Shown: piece by piece, positions 5,121 through 7,037 of the stretch
Numbering within the stretch: the first letter of the stretch is position 1
Layout: the number at the start of each line of letters is the position of its first letter
Origin: Ignavibacteriaceae bacterium
GTDB lineage: Bacteria; Bacteroidota; Ignavibacteria; Ignavibacteriales; Ignavibacteriaceae
Assembly: GCA_031292465.1 (NCBI GenBank)
Contig: JARLHB010000293.1
Location: forward strand, 1 to 7,037
Length of the DNA: 7,037 nt
Reading direction: 5' to 3'
Notes under the pieces: generated by a model
Database searches by the model: none
The model's input: the letters and a program-made list of their open reading frames with translations, nothing else
Told to the model about the DNA's origin: nothing
Program-made: the position numbers and the translations under genes

Positions 5121-6470
5121 ATGCAATTAATAAATAAAATAGATAACTACTCAGCAGTAGTAGGAATTATAGGTCTTGGGTATGTCGGTTTGCCGCTTGC
5201 CCTTGAATTTGCCGGAAAAGGTTTCACTGTTCTAGGATTTGATATTGACAAAAACAAAATACCAATTCTAAGCAGTGGGAAAAGTTATATTAAACATATT
5301 AAAGAGGAAAGAATTAAGAATGCTGTTGATAGCAAGAAATTTTCAGCTACATCGGATTTTTCCCGTTTAACAACCTGTGATGCTGTAATTATATGTGTCC
5401 CTACACCACTGGATGAGCATAAAGAGCCTGATTTAACTTATATTGTAAGTTCCGGAAAACTTGTTGCAGACAACTTTAGAAAAGGGCAGCTTGTTGTATT
5501 AGAGTCATCTACATATCCGGGTACAACAGAAGAAATTTTGCTTCCAATGCTTGAAGAAAGCAAAAGCCCTGCTATTGAAAGGGAGGGACAAAACCCATCG
5601 GCCAAATTAATTGTAGGTAAAGATTTTTACCTGGCATTCAGCCCGGAACGTGAAGATCCGAATAACCCAAATTTTTCAACGGCAACAATACCAAAAATAG
5701 TCGGCGGTGTTACGCCGGAATGCCTTGAAGTAGCTGTGGCGTTGTATAATAAGATAATTATAAAAACAGTCCCGGTTTCATCACCCAAAGTTGCCGAATC
5801 TGCAAAGTTATTAGAAAACATATACCGTTCTGTAAACATTGCGCTTGTAAATGAACTTAAAATGGTGTTTGACAGGATGGATATAAATGTATGGGAAGTA
5901 ATTGAAGCGGCAAAAACAAAGCCATTCGGTTTTCAGGCTTTTTATCCGGGGCCTGGTCTTGGGGGCCATTGTATTCCTATAGACCCTTTCTATTTAACCT
6001 GGAAAGCCCGGGAATATGATATAAATACCCGATTTATAGAATTGGCCGGAGAAGTTAATACATCCATGCCTTATTATGTGGTTGAGAGAATATTTGAAGC
6101 GCTGAATAAAAATAAAAAGTCTTTGAACGGAATAAAGGTTTTAATTCTTGGTGCATCATATAAAAAAGATATTGATGATATGCGCGAGTCTCCTACATTA
6201 AAACTAATCGAAATATTAAGGGAAAAAGGCGCTGAAGTTGATTACAATGATCCGTTTATTCCAAAGCTTCCTTCTACAAGAAAATATCAGTATGATATGT
6301 CATCCGTTGAACTGACAAAAGAGAATTTAAATAAATATGATTTGGTAGTATTGAGTACAAATCATACACAATATGATTATCAATTCTTATATGATAATTC
6401 GAAACTTATAATAGATACAAGAAATGCTTTTGACAAAATAACGACAAACGGTAAATTGTCTAGAGCTTAA
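5121..6470 (+). CDS. UDP-N-acetylhexosamine 6-dehydrogenase (WbpA/WecC family)
   Basis: This NAD-dependent nucleotide-sugar dehydrogenase oxidises C6 of a UDP-HexNAc to the uronic acid in two steps. The 449-residue protein has the three usual domains: N-terminal NAD-binding Rossmann domain with GIIGLGYVGLPLA (15-27), central helical domain, and C-terminal UDP-binding domain with VLILGASYKKDIDDMRESP (about 340-358). The catalytic cysteine is C284 in GGHCIPIDP, with supporting residues E176 (SPERE), K229 and N233 (AKLLEN) and D288. The strongly conserved stretch KPFGFQAFYPGPGLGG (267-282) followed by CIPIDPFYLTWKAREY is typical of WbpA-type UDP-GlcNAc dehydrogenases, whereas the epimerase upstream would supply UDP-ManNAc for a WecC-type reaction. 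The substrate, UDP-GlcNAc or UDP-ManNAc, is therefore unresolved, and I give no gene symbol. It follows the epimerase by 145 bp and is likely in the same surface-glycan pathway. Confidence 0.92.
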   Translation: MQLINKIDNYSAVVGIIGLGYVGLPLALEFAGKGFTVLGFDIDKNKIPILSSGKSYIKHIKEERIKNAVDSKKFSATSDFSRLTTCDAVIICVPTPLDEHKEPDLTYIVSSGKLVADNFRKGQLVVLESSTYPGTTEEILLPMLEESKSPAIEREGQNPSAKLIVGKDFYLAFSPEREDPNNPNFSTATIPKIVGGVTPECLEVAVALYNKIIIKTVPVSSPKVAESAKLLENIYRSVNIALVNELKMVFDRMDINVWEVIEAAKTKPFGFQAFYPGPGLGGHCIPIDPFYLTWKAREYDINTRFIELAGEVNTSMPYYVVERIFEALNKNKKSLNGIKVLILGASYKKDIDDMRESPTLKLIEILREKGAEVDYNDPFIPKLPSTRKYQYDMSSVELTKENLNKYDLVVLSTNHTQYDYQFLYDNSKLIIDTRNAFDKITTNGKLSRA

Positions 6471-6665
6471 AGATTTAAACTTTATTGACAGTTCTTAGAC
6501 GAGCAAATAATGAGTGGAATTAATAATGTGTACAATAAGGACAAAATAATCGTAATTATTAGTAATTTGAAAATATAAATTTTATATTCATTACATAGAC
6601 AATCTTTATTCTGAATAATATTTTTACTAACTGGAATATTTAATAATTTAGGATCTAAAATATAA
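6471..6665. other. AT-rich spacer between dehydrogenase and synthase genes
   Basis: This 195-bp gap has no convincing gene. A perfect TTGACA at 6485-6490 has only poor -10 candidates at a usable distance (AATAAT after 15 bp or TAATGA after 17 bp). The only forward ORF seen is a 22-codon frame from 6510, with no family likeness. The gap is long enough for the synthase to have its own promoter, but I cannot place one confidently. Confidence 0.5.
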
Positions 6666-7037
6666 ATGGGAAATAAAAAATTATTTACTAAACTTAAAAG
6701 CAACAAAACATTTATAATAGCAGAAGTGGGAGTAAATCATAACGGTAGTATTGAGCTTGCCGAAAAATTAATATTTGAAGCAAAAAAAAGTGGGGCTGAT
6801 GCCGTAAAATTTCAAACGTTTAAAGCGGATAACGTTGTAGTAAGAAATGCATCAAAGGCAGCTTATCAAAAGAAGGTAACTAATCCCGAAGAATCACAAT
6901 ATAAGATGTTGAAAAAATTAGAACTAAGAAAAGATGACTTTAGTTACCTAAAAAATATTTGCATTAAAAACAAAATATTATTTTTATCAACGCCGTATAA
7001 TTATGGTGATGTGGATTTTTTAATTGAGCTTGGTGTA
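6666..7037 (+). CDS. Nonulosonic acid synthase, NeuB/LegI family (5' part, runs off the window)
   Basis: NeuB-type synthases condense phosphoenolpyruvate with a 6-carbon N-acetyl sugar to make 9-carbon acids such as sialic or legionaminic acid for surface glycans. The first 124 codons are present. The TIM-barrel start reads IIAEVGVNHNGSIELAEKL (about 17-35), with metal and substrate residues at E20, N24 and H25, then GADAVKFQTFKADN (43-56), where K48 and Q50 are the expected active-site residues, and FLSTPYN (106-112). The block NASKAAYQKK (61-70) and ESQYKMLKKLEL (76-87) resembles LegI/NeuB proteins more than pseudaminic acid synthases, so legionaminic or sialic acid is favoured. The typical full length is about 340-360 residues, so roughly a third is visible. 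The C-terminal antifreeze-like domain would lie beyond the window. A weak AGGA about 15-18 nt upstream of the ATG is the nearest Shine-Dalgarno-like element. Confidence 0.92.
   Translation, partial: MGNKKLFTKLKSNKTFIIAEVGVNHNGSIELAEKLIFEAKKSGADAVKFQTFKADNVVVRNASKAAYQKKVTNPEESQYKMLKKLELRKDDFSYLKNICIKNKILFLSTPYNYGDVDFLIELGV

Noticed and set aside
5627..5839. Minus-strand open frame of 70 codons
   Set aside because: It is opposite a conserved part of the dehydrogenase, which explains the open frame.
6485..6513. Perfect TTGACA in the spacer as a sigma-70 promoter
   Set aside because: The available -10 boxes are poor (AATAAT at 15 bp or TAATGA at 17 bp), so it is not strong enough to call.
6514..6529. 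Sigma-54-like TGGAATTAATAATGTG before the synthase
   Set aside because: The invariant GC of the -12 box is GT and the rest of the match is weak.
6510..6578. 22-codon forward frame in the spacer before the synthase
   Set aside because: It is very short, has no ribosome binding site, and its Asn/Ile-rich composition is expected of AT-rich DNA.
6482..6706. Minus-strand open frame of 74 codons with hydrophobic stretches
   Set aside because: It overlaps the start of the synthase gene in the opposite direction. The hydrophobic Ile/Leu content is what AT-rich DNA gives by chance, and there is no recognisable motif.

Overview
This is an AT-rich window with compact genes, all on the + strand. Leucine is often TTA and arginine often AGA. 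Most start codons are preceded by A/T-rich sequence with no Shine-Dalgarno motif. This, together with a sigma-54/NtrC-type signalling unit next to surface-sugar genes, suggests an AT-rich Gram-negative lineage of the Bacteroidota/Ignavibacteriota kind. That placement is an inference from style; no marker gene is present to confirm it.

Layout. Positions 1-122 may hold the 3' end of an upstream gene. About 510 bp of AT-rich non-coding DNA follows, with one terminator-like hairpin (187-216) and one sigma-70-like promoter (500-529). Positions 634-3113 encode a two-component pair: a soluble PAS histidine kinase, then 5 bp later a complete NtrC-type response regulator (receiver, sigma-54 AAA+ domain, Fis-type helix-turn-helix). 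The 208-bp gap that follows is the most informative stretch. It holds two tandem 20-bp units, each containing the dyad TAAAG-N3-CTTTA, centred 20 bp apart, and about 100 bp downstream a good -24/-12 (sigma-54) promoter. This promoter faces a 145-residue CheW-like gene (3322-3759). Next come surface-polysaccharide precursor genes: a non-hydrolysing UDP-GlcNAc 2-epimerase (3875-4975), a UDP-N-acetylhexosamine 6-dehydrogenase (5121-6470) and the first 124 codons of a sialic/legionaminic acid synthase (6666 to the window end).

How they may work together (inference). The kinase would phosphorylate the NtrC-type regulator. The regulator would bind the paired dyads just downstream of its own gene and drive sigma-54 transcription of the CheW-like gene, possibly reading on into the sugar genes. 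The sugar genes would supply UDP-ManNAc, a UDP-HexNAc uronic acid and a nonulosonic acid for a capsule, O-antigen or glycoprotein glycan. The window thus looks like a control module placed at the edge of a surface-glycan locus, with an isolated chemotaxis-type scaffold protein as its first target.
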